The notes beneath the pieces were generated by a model. It searched no databases. It had not been told where the DNA came from and saw only the letters and a program-made list of their open reading frames with translations. From Nannocystis pusilla (GTDB lineage: Bacteria > Myxococcota_A > Polyangia > Nannocystales > Nannocystaceae), in NCBI RefSeq assembly GCF_026626665.1, contig NZ_JAPNKE010000002.1, positions 9,816,001 through 9,880,000 on the forward strand: DNA of 64,000 nt, in the 5' to 3' direction. Of this stretch, positions 40,725-48,367 are shown piece after piece. The position numbers were made by a program, and so were the translations under genes. Every line of letters starts with the position of its first letter. Within the stretch, counting starts at the first letter, position 1.

Positions 40725-41132
40725 ATGAAGCAGCCTTCGCTCGTGTTCGTCTGCCAGAACCTGCGCGACCCTGACGCGATTCAGGGCAGCTGCATGCGTC
40801 GTGGCAGCAAAGACGTGCTCGAACGGCTCAAGCAGTTGCGCGTCGAGCTCGGTCTCAAGACGCAGCTGCGCGTGATGGGTTGCACGTGCCTCGGTCCGTG
40901 TGAGTCAGGGGTCACCGTGCTGGTCGTCGACGACAAGGGCGGCGCGACCTACTACGGGCGCATGGACGTGGCGACGGCGGACGCGCTCATGCACGAGCAT
41001 GTGCTCGCCGGCGAGCCGGGCGAGGCGCTGCGGCGCCACCGCCTGCCCAAGGACAACCTGCTCAACCTGTCCGCGCTCGCGGGGCATGAGGATCCCGACG
41101 CACAGGCGGCGGAGGAGAAGAAGGCATCATGA
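40725..41132 (+). CDS. Thioredoxin-like [2Fe-2S] ferredoxin
   Basis: 135 residues. The Cys pattern C10, C24, then CTCLGPC (with four candidate cluster ligands spread as in Aquifex-type and Azotobacter FeSII-like ferredoxins) fits a thioredoxin-fold [2Fe-2S] protein: FVCQNLRDPD, GSCMRRGS and GCTCLGPCESG. Charged tail. The stop overlaps the Mrp start by 4 nt (ATGA at 41129-41132), suggesting co-translation and a joint role in Fe-S transfer. Confidence 0.88.
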   Translation: MKQPSLVFVCQNLRDPDAIQGSCMRRGSKDVLERLKQLRVELGLKTQLRVMGCTCLGPCESGVTVLVVDDKGGATYYGRMDVATADALMHEHVLAGEPGEALRRHRLPKDNLLNLSALAGHEDPDAQAAEEKKAS

Positions 41133-42214
41133 GCGTCACCGTGGAGCAAGTGCTGGCCGCGCTGTCGGGCGTGAAGGACCCGGCGACCGGCCGCGAGATC
41201 GTTGCCGACCAGGTCTCGGACGTCCGCGTCGACGCTGCGGGCGAGGCTACGTTCAGGATCGACCTGATCTCGCCGGGCTTCCCGCTGCGCGACGCCCTCG
41301 AGGCGTCGGTGCGCGCGGCGCTCGCCGCTCGCAACCTCCGCGGCACGATCGAGTGGGGCCTGAAGGTGCCGCAGAAGCCGGCGCGCCAGGACCTGAACCG
41401 CCTGCCGACGGTGAAGAACATCCTCGCGGTCGCGGCCGGCAAGGGCGGCGTCGGCAAGAGCACCGTCAGCGTCAACGTGGCGATGGCGCTGCACCGCTTC
41501 GGCGCCAAGGTGGCGCTGCTCGACGCCGACATCTACGGGCCCAGCGTGCCCAAGATGCTCGGCACCCCCGAGCGCGAGACGTCGACCACGCTCGCCGGCG
41601 ACCGCATCAGCCCCGCGCTGTACCGCGGGATCCCGGTGATGAGCGTCGCCTTCTTCGTCGAGCCCGGCAACGCCGTGGTCTGGCGCGGGCCGATGATCCA
41701 CAAGCTGCTCAAGCAGTTCCTCGAGGACGTCGACTGGGGCGACATCGACTACCTGATCGTCGACCTGCCCCCGGGGACAGGTGACGCCCAGCTCTCGCTC
41801 GCGCAGCTGATCCCGATCACCGGCTCGATCATGGTCACCACGCCGCAGGAGGTCGCGCTCATCGACGTCCGCCGCGCGGTCAACATGTTCGATAAACTCG
41901 AGGTCCCGGTCGTCGGGGTGGTCGAGAACATGAGCTACTACGTGTGCCCGTCCTGCGGCCACCACGACGCGATCTTCGCCAGCGGCGGCGGCGCGGCGCT
42001 GGCCCGCGAGCTCGGCGTCGAGCTGCTCGGCCAGGTGCCCATCGACAACAAGGTGTCCTACGGCGGCGAGTCCGGGGTGCCGGTGGTCGAGGGCGCACCC
42101 GCCAGCGAGCAGGCCAAGGCCCTGTCCGACGTGGCCGCTCGCGCCGCCCTGGCGCTCAGCAAGCTCAGCGCGACCGGGCCCAAGCGCAGCAGCCTGCTGC
42201 GCACGGTGACCTGA
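41129..42214 (+). CDS. mrp: Mrp/ApbC (NBP35-like) Fe-S cluster carrier ATPase
   Basis: 361 residues. An N-terminal MIP18/PaaD-like domain (1-~85) precedes the deviant Walker A GKGGVGKST (about 109-117). Walker B is LLDADIYGPS, switch II LPPGTGD, and the conserved metal-binding CPSC (YVCPSCGHH) lies near residue 275. These features define an Mrp/ApbC scaffold that transfers Fe-S clusters to apoproteins. The Thr-Gly of LPPGTGD is encoded ACA GGT inside GGACAGGTG (41776-41784), rare codons that match the dispersed repeat. Co-translated with the [2Fe-2S] ferredoxin. Confidence 0.95.
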   Translation: MSVTVEQVLAALSGVKDPATGREIVADQVSDVRVDAAGEATFRIDLISPGFPLRDALEASVRAALAARNLRGTIEWGLKVPQKPARQDLNRLPTVKNILAVAAGKGGVGKSTVSVNVAMALHRFGAKVALLDADIYGPSVPKMLGTPERETSTTLAGDRISPALYRGIPVMSVAFFVEPGNAVVWRGPMIHKLLKQFLEDVDWGDIDYLIVDLPPGTGDAQLSLAQLIPITGSIMVTTPQEVALIDVRRAVNMFDKLEVPVVGVVENMSYYVCPSCGHHDAIFASGGGAALARELGVELLGQVPIDNKVSYGGESGVPVVEGAPASEQAKALSDVAARAALALSKLSATGPKRSSLLRTVT

Positions 42215-42580
42215 AGCCGCGTCGCTCCTCCGGGGACTCGAGCGGCCGCGGCCCGAGCGAGCCGCTCGCTGCGCGGCTCCGAAGACGCGGGCTGCGGAGT
42301 GTGCGAACCTGGCCGCGGGAGCGTGGGCGCAGCCGAAGCGGGGTCTTCTCGGTCACCCGCCCTGCGACATGCCCTGCCGAGAGAGAGAGCGCCGCGACCC
42401 GTCAGTGGTCTGGCAGGCGACGGCTCTGGCCGGAGAGGTCTCGGCCGACCGCTCGGCGAGGTCGACCCTGGCCACGCGTGACGCGGCGCGAGCGCTGCAG
42501 GAGCAGATGACCGTTCGCACATGCCGCATGGAACATGTCGCAGCGGACATGCCGCCGGGGACATGTCCGATCGAGCAGCC
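42215..42580. repeat. 366-bp gene-free gap with a 14-bp-phased ACATG array
   Basis: Four ACATG words start at 42519, 42533, 42547 and 42561, exactly 14 bp apart; the last belongs to GGACATGTCC (42559-42568). Another ACATGCCC word lies near 42365. The rest is GC-rich without a supported gene, between the convergent mrp and Lon-N genes. Confidence 0.7.
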
Positions 42581-43297
42581 CTAGTTGAGCAGGATCGAGG
42601 CCTCGGTGACCTCGCCGAGGCGGCGGAGCAGCGTGGCGGTGCGGTCGACGAGGAAGCCGAGGCGGTCCTCGGGGGTGTCGGCGGCCAGGCTCTGCTGTTG
42701 CAGGTCCACGAGCTCGCGGCGGGCGGCGGCGGACGCGACGTCGTGGCCGCCCATGAGCTCGAGGCTGGGGAGGAAGGCGGTGAGCGCGTAGAGCAGGATC
42801 CGCGGGTCCGGCAGCGCGAGCAGCGAGCCGAGCGCGTCGCCGTCGTCGCCGGACAGCCGGGCGAGCCGCTCGATCTGCGAGCGCAGCAGCAGCAGCGTCG
42901 ACTTGTCGAACACGGGCGGCTCGGGCAGCGCCGCGGCCTCGACCTGGCGGAAGAGGTTGGTCATCGGCAGCTCGCGCACCAGCTGGACCCGGCCGAGGCC
43001 CTCCAGGCGGATCAGTCGCCGGCCGTCGGGCATCCGCAGGTGAAACACCAGCTTGCCGAGCCCGAACACTGGTTCGAAGGCGGGGCGGCGGTCTGCCGTC
43101 CGTTCGCCGCGCGGCCGCAGCAGCGGCACGCCGATGTGCTGGCCTTCATTCAGCGCGTGGTCGACGAGCTGCAGGTAGCGCGGCTCGAACACGTTGAGCG
43201 GCAGCACCATGCCGGGCAGGAGGACGACGTTCGGCAGCGGGAAGATCGGCAGCGCCGCCAGAACTTCGGGCAGCGGTGTGGACCTGGCCGTGAGCAT
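42581..43297 (-). CDS. Lon N-terminal (LON substrate-binding) domain protein
   Basis: 238 residues from ATG 43295-43297 (MLTARSTPLPEVLAAL). The start LPIFPLPNVVLLPGMVLPLNVFEPRY is the classic Lon-N signature, followed by the beta-rich GVPLLRPRG region and a C-terminal helical bundle. Neither ATPase nor Ser-Lys protease is present, so it is a stand-alone LON-domain protein, a widespread family of unclear role (possibly substrate or ligand binding). Upstream in-frame residues to 43774 are not conserved. Confidence 0.88.
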   Translation of the reverse strand: MLTARSTPLPEVLAALPIFPLPNVVLLPGMVLPLNVFEPRYLQLVDHALNEGQHIGVPLLRPRGERTADRRPAFEPVFGLGKLVFHLRMPDGRRLIRLEGLGRVQLVRELPMTNLFRQVEAAALPEPPVFDKSTLLLLRSQIERLARLSGDDGDALGSLLALPDPRILLYALTAFLPSLELMGGHDVASAAARRELVDLQQQSLAADTPEDRLGFLVDRTATLLRRLGEVTEASILLN

Positions 43298-43388
43298 GGG
43301 CGACGCTGCTTTATACCCCGCGTGCTGCCGGCCGCCACCAGTCCGCGGGCCGACAGGCCGGCCCGGGCACAACCGCGCAGGTATGGCT

Positions 43389-44075
43389 CTAGCGATTCCG
43401 CTCGTTCGCTCTGAACGTCTCCGGCAGCCAGTTGACCAGGCCGATCCGTGTGCCCGCCCATGGGTCCGCCGCGCTCCAGCGGTCGGGGAAGTCGACGCGG
43501 CTGAGCGCGCCGTGGGCCTGCTCGAAGCGCGGATAACCGGCCGGCCCGAGGCCCGCGGCGCAGGCCAGGACGACGCGGTTGACGGTGTTGTGGGCGACGA
43601 CCGCGATCGCCGGGGCCGGGCTGCGACGGGGCTCGTCCGGGCCGCGCAGGTGGCGAGCGACGAGCGTGGTGATGCAGGGGACGACCCGTTCGGCGAGGTC
43701 GCGGACGCTCTCCCCGCCGGCGAAGCGGTGCTCGAAGAGGTCGTCGTAGCCGATGCTGGCGAGCTCGGGCGCATGTGCGCGTCCGTCGCGGAAGGCCACG
43801 CGCTCGAGCACGCCGAGGTTCATCTCGCGGAGGGCCGGGAGGGCCAGCGGCGCAGGATGCTCAGGCCTGCCGGCGGCGATCCGCGCGGCGCCGATCGTGG
43901 CCCGCACGAGGTCGGAGCTGTAGATCGCCCGCAGCGGGACGTCGGCCAGCGCCCGGGCGACTGCCTCGGCCTGCCGGAGGCCGCGCGGCGACAGGCCGAC
44001 GTCGGCGTGGCCGATGAACATGTCCGAATCGACAGGTTCGCCGTGGCGCGCGAGGTAGAGGCGGAGCCCGGTCAC
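43389..44075 (-). CDS. Histidine phosphatase superfamily protein
   Basis: 228 residues from GTG 44073-44075 (VTGLRLYLARHGEP). The nucleophile His is in RHG (ARHGEP), Arg and Glu follow in RQAEAVARAL and MNLGVLE, and the second His is in VAHNTVNRV; all catalytic positions are present. The start overlaps the FolE stop by 4 nt, so it is probably co-translated. It may be a pterin- or nucleotide-type phosphatase acting on the same pathway (dihydroneopterin triphosphate dephosphorylation is an attractive but unproven role). The dispersed repeat at 44018-44035 is read as PVDSDMFIG without shifting the frame. Confidence 0.88.
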   Translation of the reverse strand: MTGLRLYLARHGEPVDSDMFIGHADVGLSPRGLRQAEAVARALADVPLRAIYSSDLVRATIGAARIAAGRPEHPAPLALPALREMNLGVLERVAFRDGRAHAPELASIGYDDLFEHRFAGGESVRDLAERVVPCITTLVARHLRGPDEPRRSPAPAIAVVAHNTVNRVVLACAAGLGPAGYPRFEQAHGALSRVDFPDRWSAADPWAGTRIGLVNWLPETFRANERNR

Positions 44076-44659
44076 GCGAACAGCTGGGCCTGCAGGTCGG
44101 GCCGCCCGGACAGCTCGCCGCGCACCGAGCTGGTCACGACCTGGGCCTCGTGCTTGTTGTCCGGGATGCTGAGGCAGGTGTGGCGGCCTCGCATGACGCA
44201 TCCGGCCCCGCGGGCGCCGAGGTGCTCCATGAGCGCGTCGACGACGTCGTTGCAGGCGCGCTCTTGCAGGGTGAGGCGGCGCGTGAAGCAGGCGACGAGA
44301 TCGCCGAGGCGGCCGAAGCCCGCGAGCTTGGTGGCGGGGAGATAGGCGACGGTGGCGGTGCCCGTGTAGGGCAGTAAGTGATGGGGGCAGAGGCCGTGGA
44401 AGGGGAGGCCGCGCACCACGACGAGCGCCGATTCACCCTCGCCCTCGACGGGGTCGCCGAGGATCTTGGCCGGGTCCATTTCGAAGCCGGACAGGAACTC
44501 CTGCGACCACACGCGCGCGACCCGGCTCGGCGTGCTCGTGAAGTCCTTGTGCTGGCGGTCGAGCCCGCAGGCGTCGAGGAGCGACGCGATCGCCTGCTCG
44601 AGCGCCAACTGGCGGTCGCTCACCGCGGGCGGTGGCTCAGCGCGCTTGGGAGAGGACAT
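44072..44659 (-). CDS. folE: GTP cyclohydrolase I
   Basis: 195 residues. The Zn site is present: C91 and H94 in GLCPHHLLPY, and C162 in RHTCLS. The usual CEHH reads CPHH, a substitution beside the metal ligands. VARVWSQEFLSGF and FTRRLTLQERACNDVVDAL match FolE. It converts GTP to 7,8-dihydroneopterin triphosphate, first step of tetrahydrofolate or biopterin synthesis. The ATG (44657-44659) sits inside the GGACATGTC repeat (44654-44662). Its 3' end overlaps the phosphatase gene by 4 nt, and a pteridine-reductase-like SDR lies close by. Confidence 0.92.
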   Translation of the reverse strand: MSSPKRAEPPPAVSDRQLALEQAIASLLDACGLDRQHKDFTSTPSRVARVWSQEFLSGFEMDPAKILGDPVEGEGESALVVVRGLPFHGLCPHHLLPYTGTATVAYLPATKLAGFGRLGDLVACFTRRLTLQERACNDVVDALMEHLGARGAGCVMRGRHTCLSIPDNKHEAQVVTSSVRGELSGRPDLQAQLFA

Positions 44660-44702
44660 GTCGCCCCGATATACCCCGGTCCGCGCGGCCGGGGCAGGGG
44701 CG

Positions 44703-45188
44703 CTAGCCTTCGCCGCGCCAGGTCAGACGGAACCCGCGCGGCAGCTCGGTCGGCTCCGGCAGCCGGGTGCAGCCGAGGCAGCAGGCCCGGTCCGGGGCCG
44801 CCTGGGTGCAGTCGCGGCACACCGCCAGCGCCTTACGAGTCCCCTCGAGGTCGCTGCGCAGTCGCGTGAGCACGTCGAGCTTGCGCTCGAGCTCGCCGAG
44901 GCGCGCGCCCAGGGTCCGCTCGAGCTGCAGGCAGGCGTCGCGGTCGCTGGCGGCGGCGCCCCGGACCGCCAGCAGCTCGGCGATCTCCTCCAGCGACCAG
45001 CCGGCCTCCCGCAGGGCGACGATGAAGTTGAGACGGTCGAGCTCGGTGGGCGAAAACGCGCGGTGGCCCCCGCGCGTCCGCGTGGCTCGCAGCAACCCCT
45101 CACGCTCGTAAAACCGCACCGTTCGCGGCGTGCAGCCGCTTCCGGCCAGCATATCCTTCAAACTGAGCGTCCGTTCCGTCCCCGACAT
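44703..45188 (-). CDS. MerR-family transcriptional regulator with C-terminal Cys cluster
   Basis: 161 residues from ATG 45186-45188 (MSGTERTLSLKDMLAG). The MerR helix-turn-helix (about 10-45; CTPRTVRFYEREGLLRATRTRGGHRAFS) precedes a long coiled-coil dimerisation helix. A C-terminal CRDC-x9-CCLGC cluster (about 125-142) looks like a metal- or redox-sensing site, four to five Cys. Divergent from the SDR gene with an inverted repeat between them, so it probably activates or represses both. An alternative ATG at 45225-45227 would cover the inverted repeat. Confidence 0.87.
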   Translation of the reverse strand: MSGTERTLSLKDMLAGSGCTPRTVRFYEREGLLRATRTRGGHRAFSPTELDRLNFIVALREAGWSLEEIAELLAVRGAAASDRDACLQLERTLGARLGELERKLDVLTRLRSDLEGTRKALAVCRDCTQAAPDRACCLGCTRLPEPTELPRGFRLTWRGEG

Positions 45189-45211
45189 ACGGAAAACGTA
45201 CGCGTGACCTA

Positions 45212-45232
45212 TCGTAACAGTCAACATTACGA
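45212..45232. promoter_or_regulatory. Inverted repeat between divergent merR-type and SDR genes
   Basis: TCGTAA and TTACGA arms (6 bp) separated by 9 nt, in the AT-richest stretch of a 94-bp divergent gap. Size and place fit a MerR-type operator between -35 and -10 elements. Confidence 0.6.
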
Positions 45233-45282
45233 GAGGGTTTGTCGGTGGCGCCGGCGCGTGAGATCGGTAGGCTCTGCTCGCC

Positions 45283-46056
45283 ATGGAGCACTCCGAGCAG
45301 GCGGCGCCGATCGCGCTGGTCACGGGCGGGGCCGTGCGAGTCGGGCGGGCGATCGTCACCCGGCTCGCCGAGGCGGGCTATCGCGTGTGGTTGCACTATC
45401 ACCGTAGCGAGGCCGCGGCGGCCGAGCTGGCGGCGGCGCTGGGGGAGCGGTGCGTGGGCACGATCCAGGCCGATCTCGCAGCGGAGCCGGCGCGAGCGGC
45501 CCTGGCCGCGCGGGTGGTCGACCCGCAGGGACCGGCCGGGGGGCGGCTGGACCTGCTGGTCAACAGCGCGGCGAGCTTCGAGCGGGGCGAGTTCACGGGG
45601 CGCAGCGACGACGATCTGCGGCGCGTCCTCGAGGTGAACCTGGTGGCGCCGCTGTCGCTGGTGCGGGCGCTGGCCCCGGCGCTCGTCGCGGCGCGGGGGG
45701 CGGTGGTCAACATCCTCGACGTCGCGGGGATGCAGCCCTGGCGCGGCTATCTGGACCACTGCACCGCCAAGGCCGGGCTGCTGATGGCGACCCGGGCGCT
45801 GGCCGTCGAGCTGGCGCCGGCGGTGCGGGTCAACGGCGTCGCCCCCGGCACCGTCGCCTGGCCTGAAGAAGATCCGCGGTTCGCCGAGGGCTCGGAGATC
45901 CGCGCGCGGATTGTGCGCGCGATTCCGCTCCAGCGGATCGGCACGCCGGAAGACGTGGCCGAGACGGTGCTGTTCCTGGCCCGCAGCGCCTTCGTCAGCG
46001 GCCAGGTCATCGCCGTCGACGGCGGGCGGTCGGCCGCTGGCGGGGTCGCCGGGTGA
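45283..46056 (+). CDS. SDR-family protein, pteridine-reductase/FolM-like, with altered active site
   Basis: 257 residues. The cofactor loop TGGAVRVG with Arg matches the NADPH-specific pteridine reductase/FolM type, and VNSAASFERG corresponds to the family's NNASxF. The catalytic YxxxK reads HxxxK (DHCTAKAGLL): Lys is kept, Tyr is His. Neighbouring folE supports a pterin substrate, but this is inference. The MerR-type regulator is divergent across an inverted repeat. Confidence 0.75.
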   Translation: MEHSEQAAPIALVTGGAVRVGRAIVTRLAEAGYRVWLHYHRSEAAAAELAAALGERCVGTIQADLAAEPARAALAARVVDPQGPAGGRLDLLVNSAASFERGEFTGRSDDDLRRVLEVNLVAPLSLVRALAPALVAARGAVVNILDVAGMQPWRGYLDHCTAKAGLLMATRALAVELAPAVRVNGVAPGTVAWPEEDPRFAEGSEIRARIVRAIPLQRIGTPEDVAETVLFLARSAFVSGQVIAVDGGRSAAGGVAG

Positions 46057-46121
46057 ACCCGCGGCCAGGCGGGCCGCTTGACCGGCGCCGCGGGATCTCC
46101 TATCCATTGCGGCCTTCAACC

Positions 46122-46436
46122 ATGGCCCGCCAAACCGACGAAGAGTTCTCCGACTACAACCAGCGCCGCGAGCCGCTCCCGAACCCCGCCACCACCGTGA
46201 ACGATCATCGGCCGGTGACGGGCCGCCCGCTGGAGGTCAAGGTCGACGAGCGCGGCGTCGAGCGGGCGATCCGCAAGCTCCGCCGCCTGATGGCCAGCGA
46301 GGGCGTGCTCCGCGAGATCAAGCGCCGCCGCCACTACGAGAAGCCGAGCGTCAAGATGAAGCGCAAGCTCCGTGAGGCCGAGCGCCGCCGGAAGCGTCGC
46401 CAGCGCAAGCGGCCGATGATGCGCGGCGAGGGCTAG
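46122..46436 (+). CDS. rpsU: Ribosomal protein bS21 with N-terminal extension
   Basis: 104 residues from ATG 46122. Residues ~38-100 have the bS21 pattern (VERAIRKLRRLMASEGVLREIKRR, HYEKPSVKMKR) and an Arg/Lys-rich tail; the first ~37 residues are a hydrophilic extension longer than in E. coli (71 residues). bS21 binds the 30S platform near the anti-Shine-Dalgarno. Upstream codons to 46053 are not conserved. A repeat copy (46446) follows the stop codon. Confidence 0.9.
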   Translation: MARQTDEEFSDYNQRREPLPNPATTVNDHRPVTGRPLEVKVDERGVERAIRKLRRLMASEGVLREIKRRRHYEKPSVKMKRKLREAERRRKRRQRKRPMMRGEG

Positions 46437-46439
46437 CAG

Positions 46440-46513
46440 TCCTTCGGACAGGTCCCATGCGGCTGCGTCTGGTCGCCCCCCGGCGCGATGACGGTGTCCC
46501 GAGGGACATGTCC
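46440..46513. repeat. Two copies of the dispersed repeat between rpsU and the next gene
   Basis: GGACAGGTC at 46446-46454 and GGACATGTCC at 46504-46513. The first lies directly before ATG 46457 and the second contains ATG 46508, the two candidate starts of the next gene. Confidence 0.75.
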
Positions 46514-47013
46514 GAACATGCATGTACCGCCCCCGGCCTGATCGCCCTGCGCTGCGTGTTCGGCGTCGGCGATCCGCACGGGGGCGCGGTGTTCTGCCCG
46601 GTCTACACCGTGGCGTTGCCGGTCGGTCAGCCCGGGGCGCTCGACGACGACGACATCCACGAGTTCGCGGCCGCCGACCTGCTCGCCGATCTGCAGCGCC
46701 GGGCCACGCGCCGCGGCTGGTCGATGCGCGTCGAGGTCGAGGTCGAGCAGACCGCCGCCGACGCGGCCGGCTGCGACCTCTACGCCCAGGGCCCGGAGGA
46801 GGCGACGGCGCTGCAGCTGCTGGCGCAGGCGGACACGCCGGGCGGCGGCAGGCGCCTGACCTTGGGACAGGTCTCGCCCACGCGCCCGAGGCGGTGGTGC
46901 GGCTGGCCGGTCGGTACGTCGTGCAGCACGCCGCCGGCACGCCGACCGCGATCGTGCCGGCGCTGGCGTGTACCTTCGAGCTCGGCTTCACCGAGTACGA
47001 GTTCGAGGCCTGA
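46457..47013 (+). CDS. Conserved-looking hypothetical protein, frame broken near 46865-46875
   Basis: About 185 residues if repaired; start either ATG 46457 or ATG 46508 (MSEHACTAPGLIALRCVFG). The first frame is sensible up to GGGRRLTLG; the tail (GLAHAPEAVVRLAGRYVV to TEYEFEA) lies in the sister frame and ends at 47013. The change happens at GGACAGGTC (46865-46873), a dispersed-repeat word, and needs one added base. The HAGGTPTAIV-like tail and acidic DDDDIHEF segment give no family. It ends 3 nt before the EEP nuclease gene, so co-transcription is likely. Confidence 0.55.
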
Positions 47014-47016
47014 GGC

Positions 47017-47981
47017 GTGGCGCGGCGACGCAGAGGGCCGCCGCGCTGGCTCGGCCTCGTGCTGGTGCTCGCGCTGGTGCTCGCGTGGACGCTGGCGGGC
47101 GAGAGCTTGCGACGCTGGTGGGGGCTGCCCGGAGAGGGCGCCGCGCCAGGCAAGTCCGCGAGCGGGCTGCGGGTCGCCACCTGGAACCTGCGCAACTTCC
47201 CGGCGGAGGGACAGGACCTCGCGCGCCTGGCTGTTCGCTTGCCGGAGCTCGCCGCCGACGTGATCGCGGTGCAGGAGATCCACGACGCTGCGCGGCTGAA
47301 GCAGGCGATGCCGGGCTGGGAGCTGGTGCTGTCGACGACCGGCGGGCGCAACGATCAGCGGCTCGGCTTCCTCTACGACCCGGCGGTGTTCGAGCTGATC
47401 GGCGCGCCGCGAGAGCACGAGCGGCTGACGATGGGCGGTCAAGTGCGACCGGGCCTTTCGGGCTACTTGCGCGCCCGCGGCGGAGGGCCCGACTTCCACG
47501 TGCTGGTGGTGCATCTGAAGGCGCGCGACGAGGGCTACGCGCTGCGACGCTCGCAGTGGGAGGTGTTGGCGGAGATCGTCGAGGAGATCGCGCGTGATGA
47601 CGACGATGTCATCCTCCTCGGCGATTTCAACGCCACGGGACCGACCGGGGCCGGCCCGAAGAAGAGCTGACGGCCCTCGATGCGCGGCTCGGCGCCGTGG
47701 GTCTGCAGCGAGTGGTCAACGGCTCAGGCTGCTCGGCCTACTGGGATGGGGGCCGGCGCGACGCCTGGCATGTTCCCTCGCTTCTGGACCTGGTGTGGGT
47801 CCGCGGGTTCCTCGCCGCCGAGGTCGCGAAGGTACACGCGGAACCACTCCTACACTGCGCGCGTCATGCCTGCCAGTCGTTCCGCTCGACCCCGACCTAT
47901 CCCGAGCGCGACTACGCCGATGTGAGCGACCACTGCCCGGTCATCGTCGACTTCGAGCGTGCGGCCGACGACGACCCCTGA
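47017..47981 (+). CDS. Endonuclease/exonuclease/phosphatase family protein, frame broken near 47655
   Basis: GTG start at 47017, one TM or signal anchor (LGLVLVLALVLAWTLAG), then the EEP domain: ATWNLRNF, AVQEIHD and LLGDFNATG in the first frame. Continuation EELTALDARLGAVGLQ... to DVSDHCPVIVDF (the conserved D-H end motif) is in the sister frame and stops at 47979-47981. One added C in the short C run at 47655-47657 merges both into an ordinary ~320-residue DNase-I-like enzyme. Probable phosphodiesterase or nuclease anchored to the membrane. Confidence 0.82.
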
Positions 47982-48185
47982 CATAGAAGTTGGGTCCGCG
48001 TCGGTTTCGCGCGCGGTCATTGCTGGCGCATCGCAAGGAGCATGGTAAACCCCGCCCGCCCGGCTGAAGATTTGCGCGGTCGCGCTGTCCAAGGGCACCA
48101 TCGGCTTCCATGTCTGGTCCTGTCTTCGCGATCGAACCTTGCAAAGCTAACCTCCCTCCCCCGGGTGGTTGGCTTGCGGTTCGTG

Positions 48186-48227
48186 ACGAGCCCGGCGCAG
48201 TGCCTTCGTTGCTGCGCCCGGGCTCGT
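48186..48227. terminator. Long hairpin in the 386-bp gap before the Cys-rich lipoprotein
   Basis: ACGAGCCCG-GCGCAG (48186-48200) pairs with CTGCGCCCGGGCTCGT (48212-48227) with one bulged base and an 11-nt loop, followed by CCCTT. It is the only strong structure in the gap 47982-48367; terminator or leader hairpin, direction unclear. Confidence 0.5.
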
Positions 48228-48367
48228 TCCCTTAAAGGGCTTTGCAGGGTCATTCGGTCATGGGACCATCTCGACCGTCTGACGCGGCTGTGTCTGCATC
48301 CGCGCCCATGCGGCGAGAATTCCGTGGGAACTACCGACGAGTTCATCGCAGAGCTTGGTAAGGAGCA

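Noticed and set aside
44703..45359. Longer version of the MerR gene starting upstream at 45359.
   Set aside because: It would run over the inverted repeat and into the divergent SDR; the HTH starts properly at 45188.
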